From assembly GCA_030144725.1 (NCBI GenBank), contig JASKMD010000006.1, forward strand, positions 9,147,256 to 9,211,255: a stretch of DNA of 64,000 nucleotides. The letters run 5' to 3'. This document shows, one piece after another, positions 22,801 to 35,990 of the stretch. Every line of letters starts with the position of its first letter. Positions within the stretch are counted from its first letter, which is position 1. The position numbers were made by a program, and so were the translations under genes. Source of the DNA: Haematococcus lacustris. Taxonomy: Eukaryota > Chlorophyta > Chlorophyceae > Chlamydomonadales > Haematococcaceae. The notes under the pieces were generated by a model. That model saw only the letters and a list, made by a program, of their open reading frames with translations, was not told the DNA's origin and did not search any database.

Positions 22801-25657
22801 TTTTTTTGTTTTGCCTGTTGAGCTTAGCCTATGTTGCTGTCCTCCTCCCCTGACAGCCAGCAGGGTCCACCAGGCACTCCCTGCCTCCCATTCACCCCTT
22901 TGCCCCTTTGGCCCTTTTGGCCTACCGGGTGGTGTGGGATGCGGCTCATGGTGGTGACCTCCCGCTGGAACTCAGCCACTGTGCTGGCATGCGCTGAGGC
23001 TGACTGCTGGTCAGGGCAGGCAGCAGCCAGGCCTGCTGCAGGGCTAGGGTGGAGGGGCCGCAGCACAGCCACCTTGATAGCCACTGGACTGCCCTGCAAG
23101 TAACCAAAGTACACCTACACACACCCCCCCACACACACACACAGCACCTGGTCAGGAAGGTATGCAGAAGCTGAGGTTGAGGCTGACCAGGCAGTGAACG
23201 CAACCTCCCCTCCCCCTCCCCACCCCTTCACTCACCCTCCCTGTACCCACCCCTCCCTCCACTCACCCTCCCTGTCCCCACCCCTCCCACCACGCATCTC
23301 CTCGCCCCGTGCTTGCAACATCCTTCACATGTCCCTGCCCCTGCACCCCAACCCTGGGCGCGTGCCCCTACTCACATTCCCGAACCCGCCACTGCCGATC
23401 TGCTGCTTCAGCACCAGCTCGTCAAAGGCCACACTCCAGACATGGCAGGACTGCTCCCCTAGGGACACCTTGCTGGCCGCCTGCCCCGCCAGCAGCGGTC
23501 TGGGTGCAGCGGTGGCAGCAGGGGGGCGGCGCGCGTGCTGGTCTCCCGTGCCCTGGCCCAGCCAGCATCCCTGCCAGGGTCACGCCTCACTGGGGTGCCT
23601 GGCTGTGCCCCCGCTGCCTTGTGCTGCTGCCAGCCGCCAGCCTGCGCTTTGCCAGCGTCGCGGCGGGTGTCGTTGCCATGGCTGTCCAACACGCAATGCT
23701 GGGCACCAGACTGAGAGGGGCTGGCCATCTGCTTCACGACGGTGTGGATCCCTGCAGCAGCCCCGCTGGACAAGCCAGTCATGCGGATGAGAGGTGCGCC
23801 CCAGCCAAACCCGCGCAGCTGCTCAGTACCCCAACCGCCGGCAGTGCCGCCCAGTCCTGTCCCAGCACCCGCCCCCTTGGCCCCTGCTTCTGGCACTGCT
23901 GCTCGGTGCCCAGCCACCAGCCTGGCTGCAGCCGCCTCAGCCCAAGCCAGAGGGGAGCGCTTGGTGGGAGGGGACACCCAGCCAGGTGCCTGAGGCTTTG
24001 TGGGAGAGGCGGCCAGGCTGGGGGAAGCAGGCTTGCTGGGCGGGGGGCTCTGGCTGTTGCCCAGGAGCGGGCCAGACTTGCTGGCTAACAGGGGCAGGGG
24101 CCGGCGGGTGGTGGCTTTGCAGGGGCTGTGCCTGGCCCCCTGCTCAGCCTGCCTCCAAGACCGTGGCGAACTGAAGTCAGCATCCTGGCAAGGGGTGGGC
24201 CCATCGTCTGCATACACAGGGCTAGGGGACCAGGGGAGTGACCCGATGCCCCGCCCCTCCAACACTTCACCTTGCAGGTCGGGGAGCGGTGGGCCTTGCG
24301 GCCACTCTGGGCTGATGCGGCTGCTGCTGCCTGCGGCGCTGAAGTCCTCTGAACATGCAGAGGTGGCGGTGTGCTGGCCAGGCCTGGCTTGGCCCTGGAC
24401 ATCCTGCTGCCAGGCACAGTCCCCGCTGACTGTGCATGCTGAAGGGGGTACCGTGGAGCAGGTGCTCAAGCTGCTGCTCACAGCTGGTGGCACTGGCGCT
24501 GGGGTGGGAGCAGCTGCACTGTTGGCCTGGGCAGGGCGGGGCGCTGGGTGGGCTGGCAGCAGCACCTGGGCTTGGTTACCTTGGGCACTTGAGGGCGATG
24601 GCAGGCGCCGAGGGAGGGCGCCCGACCTGGGCTTGGGGGAGGTGGTGGGCGGGTGGGTGGGCTGGTGTGGGGTCAGGGAGGGGCTGTGGGGGTGACAGGG
24701 TGCGTGCCAGCCTTGTGCAGCTAAGCTGCACGGTGACTGCCCCTGGCCAGCAGGCCTGACAGCACCAGATGCTGCTTCAGGGAACTGAGTTGTGCCAGCA
24801 CCACCCTCACACCCCAGCACTCCCTCTGGCAGCCTGATGGGCGACACTGGAGAACGAGGGAGAGGAGGCGGTGAGGTCGGCAAGGTTGATGGGCGTCGCG
24901 GGGTTGGGCAGGCTGCTGGGTCAGGCCAGCTGAGGTTGACTGCTGTTGCGGGGTCCTGCTTGACAGTGGCACCCAGCCGGGAACTGTCAGACAGCTCTGA
25001 GCTAGGGCGGCAGGGCTGAGTGGCATCAGTGCGAGCATGAGGTGGGAGCCTGCAAAATGGGTCCACGCTGCTGGCACTGCCGGTGGAAGCCATAGCGCAG
25101 GCAAGAGGCGGGCCAGGTGCCAATAGAGCCGAGGCGGCTGCATGGTAGGCTGGGCGGCTGTCAGGGTCGCTGGCCCTGCTGAATGAGCTTGATCGTCCAG
25201 GCCTCCCATCAATCACCGGCATTGCGGTGGCATAACCTGACACCTCACAGGCACCCCGCATGCTGACACGCCCATGCACTGGCTTGCATGAGTGCAGCTC
25301 ACTCAGTGTCATAGCATATGGATTGGCGATGGCGTTGGGTGTTGCTGCCTCCAAGTCAGGCGGGGGGCCAGGCAGGCGGCCCCATGCACCACTGCTGCCC
25401 AGCCTGGCTGACTGTGAGCCTCCCCATGAACTCAAAGAGGTCAACGTGGTAGAGGTGCTGGTGGGTCTGATGCTCCTTGCACTTGATCGCCTAGTGCCAT
25501 TTGTACCACACGCGTCCCCAGTCCTGCTGCTGCTGCGGCTGCTCACAGGGTCACAGCTGTTGGCGAAGCTGCTGTCAGAAGCTAGTGCAGCTGCCTCCAA
25601 ATCCTTGCTCTGTTGCGTGCCAACAGAGGCAGCATCAAGATCAGTTTTTACAGGCAA
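19833..25657 (-). CDS. Raf-like (TKL-family) protein kinase with long Ser/Pro-rich N-terminus
   Basis: Predicted Ser/Thr (or dual-specificity) kinase. Exons on the minus strand: a long first exon (about 25657-23560), a P-loop exon ending at 23376 (FDELVLKQQIGSGGFGN), 23114-22926 (VYFGYLQGSPVAIKVAVL, with the VAIK lysine), 22351-22294 (NVLRLLAACVELPHLALVTE), 21657-21512 (hinge YCPRGSLYSLL, ends ILHR), 20832-20706 (DLKSANLLLDD and VKIADFGLSK), 20554-20448 (TAPEVLSHQHYSIRADVFSF) and 20017-19833 (QGLRPDIPACTP, AALIKACWAAVPDQRPSF, stop). The HRDLK motif is split by an intron. Every catalytic motif is intact, so the kinase is probably active. The first exon encodes about 650 residues of low complexity with no known domain. 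It opens without an ATG at 25657, so the true start is unknown. Its junction with the P-loop exon could not be fixed. The substrate is unknown. Confidence 0.85.
20836..20945. repeat. Tandem ~24-bp repeat (ccagacatcaggcagcaggt agca)
   Basis: Four to five direct units immediately beyond the acceptor of the kinase HRDLK/DFG exon (20832). The first unit contains the sequence next to the acceptor. Confidence 0.85.
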
Positions 25658-27758
25658 ACAAAAACGTGATCAGTTTTACAGTGAGGGTGCAGCCTGTGAT
25701 CAGTTGTTACAGTGAGGGTACAGGCGACACAAGCATCAGGCATTAGCATTTAGCGATACAAGTCAGGCTCGGCAACTCAATTGCCTGTCAGACGAAGGTG
25801 TCAAGAGGATGTGGCTGTACTTCTGTGCATGATCTGCTTGGCCTATGTCTGTCCGGCCAAGAAAAATGCAGGCTACCGAGCGCCGAGCGCAGACTGCAAC
25901 GTCCACCAGCGTACCCTACCTCGCTGCTCCAGTCGCTTGCGACTGGGTGGATGCGACAACTGCCTGCCAGCGTTTGTGCTAGCCACTGCATTGGCGTCTG
26001 AGTGTGCCAGCAAGGTCGCCCTGTTATCCGCCTAGGTAAGACATTGTCGGTCAACGCCGGGCTTTTTCCTGGCTACTCAGCTCACGGCGTGTTGGCCATT
26101 TCCCGTTCTCTGTATTCCATCTACGTTGACATCAGCAGCAAGCGTGCTGTGGTTAGGCACGTTACGCCTAAGACGTTTTGAAAGTCAGTGGATACCGTCA
26201 GTTTAGGCAGTTTTTGCCGTCGGGGCGGGACATCTCAGGGACTCGGCAACATTCTCGGAGCGGAGTGGCCGTGCTGGAGGGTGCGGCGGAAGTGAGAAAA
26301 AAGGGCGGCAATGCCAATCACAGCGCGACCAGCACGCCGCAGCCACGAAGGTCGCCGCTACGCGGAAGGACTATAATTAGCGTGACCAGCGTGGTGGCAC
26401 AGCAGCAGTGCCAGGAGCTGCAGCATGAGTTCGGCAGCTCGGCGGGCGGCGGCCGGCAGCGGAGGTGGCAGAGTAGAGAGTCCAGGTGCGGGCGATGTAG
26501 CTGTCGATGGGATACGCTCGTACTTCTTCCCGGGCACGCCACCCCCATTGGGGCTCATAACCTGCACACACAATCCTTACAATGGGAGCATAATTTAACA
26601 AGCACACTTTCGGCGAAGCGCGCTTTAACTATGGCGGTGGGAAAGTTTAGACTATAGCGTCTGACTATGGCTATTTCTTTACATCGGCCCAGCCCAGCCG
26701 GGTCAGTTTAGCCCACCCCGATCATCAGCAGAGTTGAGTTAACCCTTCTATTCAGGCCCCTTGTAACCTGACAGTGGCTGTATTGCCGGGACAGTTACCA
26801 GCCTCTGTATTATCTTACCTCTTGCATTAGGCTGCTGAGTGCAACCAACCAGCATCCTACTGACAAGCAGAACCCAACCCAGCAGGTATCAACAACAGCC
26901 ATGTAAGGCCACCATGCAAGGCCGCCATGCAAGGCAGCCATGCAAGGCAGCCATGCATAGCAACACCTTTCAACTTGCTGGCATCGACCATGGCAGCCTG
27001 GAAAAACGTCCTGATCTCCCACAAGTTGAAGTACTCGTCTGAATCTGACCTACTGCCCATGTGGTATACTAATCTCGCATGCACCCAAGGAAAGCCAGTC
27101 AAACACACCTCCTCGCGCAAGAGGTGCCAGTGCAACGTTCACCTACCGCGCCTCCCTGTATTGCCCGCCTTGTCTGACGGCTGCATCAGCTGACAACTTC
27201 TGGACCAACAAGTTGGCCAACAACAAGTTGGCCATTTAGTGTGAGGCATCAGGGCATCAAAGGCAATGGGACCCGCAGGTAGATGGGAGCAGTAGCCCCA
27301 GCATCCTAGTGCTGTGCTGAATGCGCACGCTTACCCACATTCGCATTCACACCGCCACTCACAGCCTGCACACCACCCCTCTTTGAGCTTCGCACTACCT
27401 CATCCTGACTGATAACATCACATGCAATGCAATTGCTGGTGGTTGTGCTTGGATCGCCCCTGGTCTGCCCAACAACACCTACAGCCTGCATGTGTATGCC
27501 GCAGCCCATGGCCTGCAGCCCTGAGTGCCCGGCACAGGCCACAGCCCTAAGTTGAAGCACTGTGCTTGAGCCAATCAGGACCAACCTGGTCATGGACCCC
27601 TCCGTCGCTCATCTGTGGCGCAGCGTGTGACATCATCCATCCCACCTCCGTCCTCCTCAGCCCCACCCTCAACTCCGCTATGCTGTCAACAGCCCTGCCA
27701 TCACCCTTGTCAACTCCACACCTCACTGCCCTACCACCTGCCACCTTGCCCTGGTGCC
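25658..27758. other. Intergenic region between BTA1 and the kinase
   Basis: It contains a fragment copied from BTA1 (26483-26568), a short ccatgcaaggc tandem tract (about 26900-26955), and the 3' flank of BTA1. A minus-strand stretch at 26990-27120 reads LREEVCLTGFPWVHARLVYH and looks protein-like. I could not assign it to a family or find flanking exons. Confidence 0.4.
26483..26568 (-). pseudogene. Fragment duplicated from BTA1 exon 11
   Basis: On the minus strand this matches BTA1 exon 11 (29247-29159): GGGVPGKKYE corresponds to GGGVPGKQYE and SYIARTW to NYIARTM. Several codons between them are deleted and the frame is broken. The match runs into intron sequence on the acceptor side (tgtgtgtgcagg), so it derives from genomic DNA, not from a spliced transcript. 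It is too short to function. Confidence 0.75.
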
Positions 27759-28821
27759 TCAGTCATTCTTGGCCTTGCGCTTTGCCACATAGAAGGACGA
27801 GTACATGTTGACGCGGTCCATGTAGCCCTGGTCTGCCCGGCTGATGCAGCGCACGTCGAAGCCAGCCTTGCGGATGATCTCGGCGTAGGGCGGCACGTTG
27901 GCTGCGGAGCGCCAGATAACGATGCCGCCCGGGGCCACCTGGCAGGCCAGGGCGCGGGCATACTCCTCGTGCTGCTCCTGCTGCATCCAGTCCAGGTGGT
28001 CCATCAGGATGACCTGCAGCAGGCGGGGTGGCAAGGCTGGGGCAAGTGACAGGCTGGGCTGGGGTGAAGGGCCCAGGGCCGAGGGGCAGGCTGGTCCAGA
28101 GTCCCAGAGTGACCAAAGTCAGGGACAAGGCTGCAGCACACCTGAGGTTGGCCTTGTGAGTACCCTAGAGCTGCCTACAGGTTGTGTGAGATACAGTGTG
28201 GAGTGTTTGTCAGGGTGGGCGAGGGGAGGGGAGGTGGGCAGGAGGGAGGGGAGGGGAGGTGGGCAGGGGTGAGGTGAGGTGAAATGTAGCACACACTGCC
28301 ACCCAACCGTCTGTCCTATTGAGTGCTTTGCCGCTCACCTCCCACCCAATGCTGACCCATCACCCACCTTGGTGTACATGCGGGCCTTGAGCTCGTCCAT
28401 GAAGGTGCCAGTGGCCACGGTGAGCCTCTCAATGGCTCCTGCCTTGAGCTGCCTGAAGCCTGCCTCCTTCAGGTAGCTGGGGCAGTTGTCCCGCAGGAAC
28501 TTGCCAGTCAGGCAGTTGTAGTAAAAGTAGTTTTGCTTCCGCAGGTGGCTGTGCTCAGCAACGCCTGCAGTCCAGAACGGTCAGGCAGGGGTGGGGTGGG
28601 ATGAGGCAGGCTGCGTTGGGCAAGCTGGGTGAGTTACTGGCAGGTGGCCCAGGCTGCTGCACTGTGCTGCTCATAGCTGGTCTTGCCCATTGCCTGGCCA
28701 GGTCCACTAAGTTGGCTGCTGCAGCAGTAAAACTTGGAACAGCTGCCAGGACAGCACCTCAACTGCTTTGAACTCAATCATGGCGGTCACTGGAACAATT
28801 GGCTCATAGGTAGCACTCAGG

Positions 28822-28860
<39 letters not shown>

Positions 28861-31800
28861 CACCCCACCCAGCTACCCACAGTCAGGCCTACACAGCTGG
28901 ACGGCTGCTGAGGCCAGCAGGTCACACTGATCACTGCCCACTGACCTCCACTGCACCTCCCACTGACCTTCACTGTCCCTCCCCTTGCCCTCCCCACTGC
29001 CCTCACAGCTGGACGACTGATGAGGCCAGCAGGTCACACTGCCTTCCCCTGTCCTCCCAGTGGGTATGACTTTGGTCCCGCAACGACCGGGTGAAGCAGT
29101 GACTGGGAGTGGGACACCCCACACCACAATGGCGCCAACCAGTGTGCCCACCCCTCACCATCCATGGTGCGGGCGATGTAGTTCTCAATAGGGATGTTGT
29201 CCCGCTTGATGAGCTCGTACTGCTTCCCGGGCACGCCACCCCCAAACCTGCACACACAGCAACTAGGAGGGCACTGTCACAGCTGCGGTGCAAGGGAGGT
29301 CCTGCAGGTGCCTGAGTGACAATGCCTGGGGGGGTGCAGGAGCACAGCAGGAGCAGGAGCAGCCAACTCACCCTGCCCCACCCCACCCCCGACTGCATGT
29401 GTGCATGCATCCTCTGGTATGGCATGAGCTGGCATGGCACGCATGCTGCTGTCACATGGCACCTGGCAACCAAACAAGTGGGCCACAGCCGCGCTTTGGA
29501 CCACCCAGCACTTCATACCCTCACACATGAGCACGCTTGAGCACACCTTAGCGGTGAAGCAGGTTCTTGGCAGGTTGCCAGCTGTGAGGGCGCCTAACAC
29601 TTAGCTCCTCCTACCCTCTCCCTCCCCCTGACCCCCTCCCAGCCCACCCAGCCAGCCACTCACCACAGGACGAGCCTGTTGAACAACAGGAAGGAGACGA
29701 CTTTGCAAAAGATCCACACCAGCAGCCGCGGGCCATGCTTGATGAAGCGCACCAGCAGCACCTCATCCCAGATGCGCTGCTGCTCTTCAAGGCTAGGCGC
29801 ATTGGCCAGGCGCTGCACGCTCTTGCCATACCCCAACAAGGCAGCTAGGCACTGCAATACCCAGCACAGCTTGCCCTGCGGACACACACAGGGGGGTGAC
29901 ACACTATCATCATTATCACCATCATCATCACCACCCTCACCTACTTTGTGACCATTATCAGTACATCGTGACAGGTTGAGACGTCAGGGTGAGAAGGAGT
30001 GTGTGAATATGAGGTGTAGTATGTTGGCCAAAGCAAGTGATGAGAGAATAGGATGAGCTAGGGTGAGAAGCCAGGCTGTGGTGGCAAGAGCGTTGTGGGA
30101 GGCTTGGTGCACGAAGGTTGGTGTTGGTGTTGGTGTTTGTGCTTATGCTCATGCACAAAGGTTGGGTGTGGGTGTTTATGGTGTTCGTGTTGGTGGTGTT
30201 TGTGGTGTCCCTGTCCGCAGTGCTGGTACTAAGCCTGGCACTGCATCCACCAGCAGGAAGGCCGGTGTTAATGTTTGTGTTTCTGTTGGTGGGTCTGGCA
30301 CTGCACTGAGCTGCACTGCACTGCACCCACCATGCCTCCCTGATAGTAAAGGCCGTGGTGGAAGTACCACAATCTTGAGCTCCAGAAGTTGTTGCTGGTC
30401 TGGCTCAGGAAGGGCGACAGCTTCTTCTCAAAGAGCTGCTCGATGTGTGGGTGCACACCTTCCCCAAACAGCTGCCAGGTATTCTCAAAGTCCAGCTGCT
30501 GGATGGCAACTGCCTTCAGCTCCAAAAGGGCGGTCTGGGCAGGGTTGCAATCCACGCTGACCACCTGCAAACAGCAGCAGCAGCAGCAGCAGCAGTGGGT
30601 ACAGCAGCAGCAGTGGTGGGTACACCACCCCATTAAGATGCAAAAGGGGGAGCAGCAGCAGCAGTGACCACAGCAGCGGGTGCAGCAGATGGGGCAGTAA
30701 CAGCAGCAGTGACAGGGGTAGTGGCAACAATGGTGACATCGCCTTCACTTCACTCCAGCCTGCTCTGCGATCTCCCTGGTATGTGTAAGCTGTGTCCATT
30801 GCTTTGGCAGCACGCTTGCCTGCCTCACACTGTCACAGAGGCACTGCAGCAGAGGCACTGCCAGGCTTGTGGTACACAGCATGCGCACCAGGCCAGCAAA
30901 GCAATGACCTGGAGCCAACAGTGGTGATCACCCTGGCAGTCCTGTACATCTTAGCCCCCTTCGCAGCGAGCAGGTTTGGCTGCCGGGAAGAGAGGGGAGG
31001 GGTCAGACCAGCAGCAGCCAGGACCCGATTCCTGCGCAGCTCACCTCGGCTGCTCCATGTAGCAGCAGGTTCAGGGCATTGCAGCCGCCACTGGTCAGTG
31101 TCAGGACCGTGTCCTTGGGGTTGATGTCCATGACCTGTGGAGGAAACAATAACACGGGCACGTCCAGTGACACGTCAGCTGCACAGCTGCGCCTGTTTGC
31201 TTATTTTCCTTGATGCCAGTACTGGTAGGGCTCCCTGCTGACGATGCTAGTTCCACACCACTCAGCCTCACACTTTGGCCTGCCTCTGCATCCCACTAGC
31301 GTTAGTGACATGCTGACCGGGCTCTGGCTCCAGGCATGGGCTACTCCAGGCTATGAGGACACCCCATTGATGCACCCCAGCCACACGCAGCCACATGCCA
31401 TGCAGGGTGGTTGTGCCTACTGGTCTACCCTGGCTGGGAAATGGTCCCTTGGGCAGCACAGCACATGCACCTAGATGCAATGCCAGCGCACACACTCCAA
31501 CAGCGCAGTTGGTTGTCGCCAGGCAGGCTGCCCGGCACAACGCTGGTGCAGTGCCATAATCATCATTAAGAGGCAGCATGGCTCCGCCCTAGCGCTGGGA
31601 GCAATCCCTCCTACAGGCAGAAGCTCCTCATTCGGCCACCATGCCCAAGCTCCTCCCTAGTGCAGTGCCGTCATCATTGCCAGCCTACAGTGTGCTCCTG
31701 CCCTCCCTGACGCGCATCAACACATGATAAGCGCTGCAGTGATGCAGGGGAAGGCGGCTGGCATGAGCCAGGCGCTGACCTGCATGTCTGGCTCTGGGTC

Positions 31801-34078
31801 TTCCCATGATTGTGTGTAGAGGAAGGTGGGCGGGAACAGGGCAGGCCGGTCCACCTTGTTCTCATGAGGAGGGTCTGCGGTTGACAGGCGGTTGACAGGC
31901 GGCGCTGGCAAGAGGCTGAGACAGAGAGGCCAGAGGCTGAGAGAGGTGCTTGCAAGAGGGTGAGAAGAAAAGGCAGGGAGGCACAGGGTGAAGACAGGCC
32001 TATGCTGAGCGTGGTCCAGGCCCGCCGTGGTCGCTTGCAGTCCGGGGTTGTATGGGGTATGCCGCAGCAAGAGCGTGGCGTCTCTGTTTGTGAGGCATCA
32101 TGTGAGGCAGGTTATGAGGCAGATGTGCTGTGGGTCAGCGTCAGGGATGCTATCAGGGTCCAGGGTGGGAGGGTGAAGGTGAGGTGGGTTTAACTGTGAG
32201 CCAGGTAGTGAGCTACCCACAGCACACTGCAGCCGGCCATGCCCCAGCTCAGCCCTGCACTGCATGGTACATGCATGGCAGGGGACCCTTGGGGTGCTGC
32301 CACTCACGCCCCATCTGCCGGTGGCGGCCAATCCAGACGTAGTAGGGTGCGCGCAGGTAGGGCACGTAGGGGATGGAGCCCTGGCTGTTCACCTCCCACA
32401 CCCGCTCCAGCCTGTTTTCCAAGTAAGCGCGCCTCTCAGGTCCAATGTCAATGTTGTCGGTGTCAAAGGTCGCCCTGCGGCAGCATCGACCACATCGTGA
32501 AAGCGGCAGCCACATGGGGAGGGCAGCAGTCACATGAGGGCAGCAGCTGGGTGGCAGCATGCCCTGGCAAATAGTCCTGGGTCAGCCTGGTGATATCTGA
32601 AGTGTGAGGTCCTCACCTGTCAGTGTATGCATCATCTCCAACAGCCAGGTGGCCAGTGTAAGCATGGCACCCCAGCTAGCTTAATGCAGACGAGGCAGAG
32701 AGTGCCCATGGTTTCACCAGGGGCTGATGTGCTCATTGGTAAGTGGTGTGACGGTGCAAGCTGGCTTGGGGACTGGGCTTCCCTGTTTCTTGGCCTGTCA
32801 CTACATGTCAGACCACACAACCTCACCACCAGGACACCATGACTATTTGGACGTCAACTGCAGGGCTACACAAGCGGTGCAGCCTACGGAAACAGACTCA
32901 CCAAAAGCCACACTGGCATGCAGACTGCCACAAGGCCTTCGGGTTCATACACATGGGCTGCAAGGTAGGGTGTGGCAACTTTGTTTATATGATGGGCAGG
33001 GCATCAGCGCTCACCGCCAGAAAAAGCGGCGTAGCCAGCCCATCTGCCGCATGGGCAGGTCATATCTGCTGGACACATAAAAGTCGGCCACACCCAGGAT
33101 GCCATCAAGGTCAAGGTATGAGGTTGCCTGGTCCACAGCAGCCAGGAATGGAGGGATCACTGCAGGCGGCATAAGGCACACCAGCTTTACGTTTACCTAC
33201 CACTGCCTGATTAAGACCATTCGGGCATTGCTCCGTGCATATACAGCAGTGTCCATGGCATGGCACCCACTTGAAAGGGAGTAGGAGAAGGTCACCAAGG
33301 TGGCAGTGCCTTCTGGAGGTGCAAACTGGCACGCGTCGCCCTCGATGACGTGCACGTTCTTCCATCCCTTCGCCTTCACCTTCTTCTTGGCGACCTCGCA
33401 CAGTGAGTGGCAGAGGTCCACGACGTAGATGGCGCTGAAATTTTCAAGTGGCATATAATCTGCCATCATGTCCACGTTCTCCTGCACCGTGCAGCAGGCA
33501 GCACCACATCGTAGCGCGCACTGCGATCGCGGCAATGTGCGACCCCATCGGCGCATCTTAAGCGATATGAAGTTATGTGCTGAGTATCCGCTAACGCCCC
33601 TGCGCTCACCCCAGTGCCGCCGCCCAGGTCCACCCAGATCAAGTTTGTCTTGCCCGCAAGCCGGGCTGCGCAAGCTGCCAGCATTGGCTTCCGGCCCCAC
33701 AAAAAGTTGGCTCGGAACTTGTCGTCTACGCGAAAGCAGCGCACACAAGCTCCATCGCAGAGCCCTGACGTGGCTACATCGCGGTGATGAACACCCACAT
33801 GCTTGTGCCTGGGGCCCATAGAAGTTCTCCAAGCGTGCTGCGTGGTCGCTGCCCTTCGCCTTTGAGAACCACATGTGCCTGAGCACCGTCAAGTCATCCC
33901 TGAGGGACGACTGCAGCTTGTCCAGCTTGTCGAAGCTGAAGTTCCGCGGCTTCCTCTTGTATGCATCCTTAAGCGGACGGCCATCACCTCCTGCAGCACA
34001 ACAGTCCCGTCGATCTGATACAGCCGAGTGTCCGCAGTCAGCCACGATTTGCCCGGATCTCCGCTCACCTGCACCCAT
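27759..34078 (-). CDS. BTA1: Betaine-lipid (DGTS) synthase BTA1, complete
   Basis: Makes diacylglyceryl-N,N,N-trimethylhomoserine from diacylglycerol and S-adenosylmethionine in extraplastidic membranes. As in Chlamydomonas BTA1, a BtaB-like N-methyltransferase half precedes a BtaA-like 3-amino-3-carboxypropyl transferase half. Thirteen exons: 34078-34069, 33990-33799, 33725-33610, 33481-33271, 33159-33015, 32474-32308, 31874-31780, 31134-31045, 30564-30331, 29875-29664, 29247-29159, 28564-28368 and 28013-27759. They join with matching phases into 670 codons plus TGA. Motifs: LKDAYKRKPRNFSFDKLDKL near the start, SAM-binding WVDLGGGTG (to residue 106), VIEGDACQFAPP, FDTDNIDIGPERRAYLE, TLTSGGCNALNLLLHGA (second SAM site), WYFHHGLYYQGG, PGKQYELIKRDNIPIENYIA and VILMDHLDWMQQEQHEEYAR. 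The ATG lies in a 10-base first exon (atgggtgcag/gtgagc). The length is close to the Chlamydomonas enzyme. No defect is visible. Confidence 0.96.
28827..28860. repeat. (GCT)n tract in a BTA1 intron
   Basis: About 11 ctg/gct units in the intron between exons 29159 and 28564 of BTA1. A (CAG)n run at 30571-30595 lies next to the acceptor of the exon starting at 30564. Confidence 0.85.
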
Positions 34079-35990
34079 CGTGCAGGTGCTCCTTCAAAGA
34101 CTGCTCCGAGGGATGGTGAGCAAGATCGCGCGAGGAGAGCCGGACATGAGGAATATGGTATCTTATACTTTTGAAAAGCCGCCTTGTCTGATTCTGAGTT
34201 GACTCAAGACTCATGGCCACTGAGAAGAATAGACCACGGGCGCTAAAGGGGTTTGTGTTCCAACATGGGAGCGGCATCGCTGGCGCTGACGCATTTGTGC
34301 CCAAGTCTGTTGCCATGACCCTTGCAAGGCCATGGTGGTTTTTTACCGCTACACCGTCAACCTAGTAAGTCTGCTAGGCCTTGAACTCCAACTCAGGCTA
34401 GGTCAGGCGTTCCCAACATGGGGTTGATAATCTTCATGCAAATACTCTTTCGATACTGCACCCTTTTCGATAGCGTGTATCACATTGGCAGCTGCAAAGT
34501 ACTGCCCATCTCCTGGCAAGCGGCGCGTTGACACAGCGGCGGACACACCTCAGCTGCTCACAAGCTAATGTTCTAGTGGATTGTAGCGGCATCAGTAATT
34601 GAACTAGGCCTGCTATCGAGCCGGAAGTCTCCGCGAGCCTTCTATTGCTGCAGGCGGTGTTGGAGGACCATCGTTGGGCGAGTCGACACTCCACATTGCA
34701 GCGAGGTGCGTTTCTCTCTGTCCAACAACATCAAAATTTGACCCCCTTGCAGATATCGGCATATTGTCAGCTGACCACTGTGTATTTCCAAACTTTCGAT
34801 GTTTTTTACTTTGTACTAAAAGGAAACCCAAAGAGGAGAAAACGAGGAAGTAGAACTAGAACGAGGAGTGTCAACTTTGTTCGTTACTTAACGACACAAC
34901 TGCTGGAAAAGAAGGCACGGCAAAGAAATCAGGCCTGCCTAACTTTGCCTTGCAGTTCTGACTCGCCCATATTGACCGCCTGGACCCTGCCCCCTCGCAC
35001 CCCCAACCCCTCCTAGCCACAACACCGCCCTCCCACCCCATCCCAGCCACAGCACCGTCCTCCCACCCCCTCACACCCCCAGCCCCGCCCTCCCACCCCC
35101 TCCCACCCCCTCCCACCCCCAGCCCCGCCCTCCCAACCCCTCCCAGCCCCAATTGGTGCTAATGTCGAGGGGTGGCTGACACAATGGTTTGGTCGCCATG
35201 AGAGCCAATTCTATTGCAGGAATCGTCTCACATTCTTTGCAACTGCTTCTTGGCCACATTGGCTGCAGCGGTCGATGGCGGCGAGGCCCGCGTGATCAAA
35301 TACACATGAATGCAACTTGTAAGACTTAAGTCGCATTGCAGCGCATTACCAGCGCATTTCTAGCTAGGACCAGATGACCTGGGGTTGGTGAGGGGAGTGG
35401 TGAGTGCCTGCACTTCTGCATTGCCGCACACAGCAGGTTTCAAGGGGAAGGGTGCCAGCCTCGGACCCGAGTGGTGTGTGCAGCAGCCATGTGAGCCTGG
35501 TTATCGACGCGGCTCGGACCAGGCCTCAGGCCCAGGGTATGACGGGCCGAGTAAGGGGCCTGAAGCTCGGACTTGGCTCAAGGCCCCGTCACCTGGGTAA
35601 CATATGTTTAATGTGGGCCTTGGCTGCTAACTCCTACTTGGTGCCTTAGTAGGGGAGGTGGACGTGCTTGGCCCCTTCGCTGCTGCTGCTAGGGCGGCTG
35701 CTAGAGCACACTGACTGATATCCCCCTGCTTGTTGCAGCCAAAACTTTTGCCAAAGCTGAGAAGACCTGCTGCTGGGACCTTTCAGTGGGAATATCAATC
35801 TGCAAGTATTGCTGGCATGCTCCCTAGCCTACAGCTGCAGCCTGCTGTTGCTTCTGGCCTGCTGCTGCAGCCTCAAGGTGCTGCTGGCCTGCTGCTGCTG
35901 GATTTTTCTCACGTTGCAACCATCTTAACAGGCCACTCCAAGCTTTGATATGTCTTGTATTTCTGTCCAAATGTTGCAGTGCTACACTCC
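34079..35990. other. BTA1 upstream region and unassigned sequence
   Basis: The BTA1 promoter should lie just right of 34078, but I see no defined element. 34300-34960 is AT-richer with no recognised gene. 34990-35155 is a cytosine-rich imperfect tandem (cctcccacccc with cagccccgccc). 35738-35825 reads, after a good acceptor (gttgcag), AKTFAKAEKTCCWDLSVGIS and then a Cys/His cluster to a stop. That could be a gene or transposon exon of unknown identity. Confidence 0.4.
34990..35155. repeat. C-rich imperfect minisatellite
   Basis: Irregular units of about 11-22 bp built from cctcccacccc and agccccgccctc, strongly strand-asymmetric. No coding signal. Confidence 0.8.
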
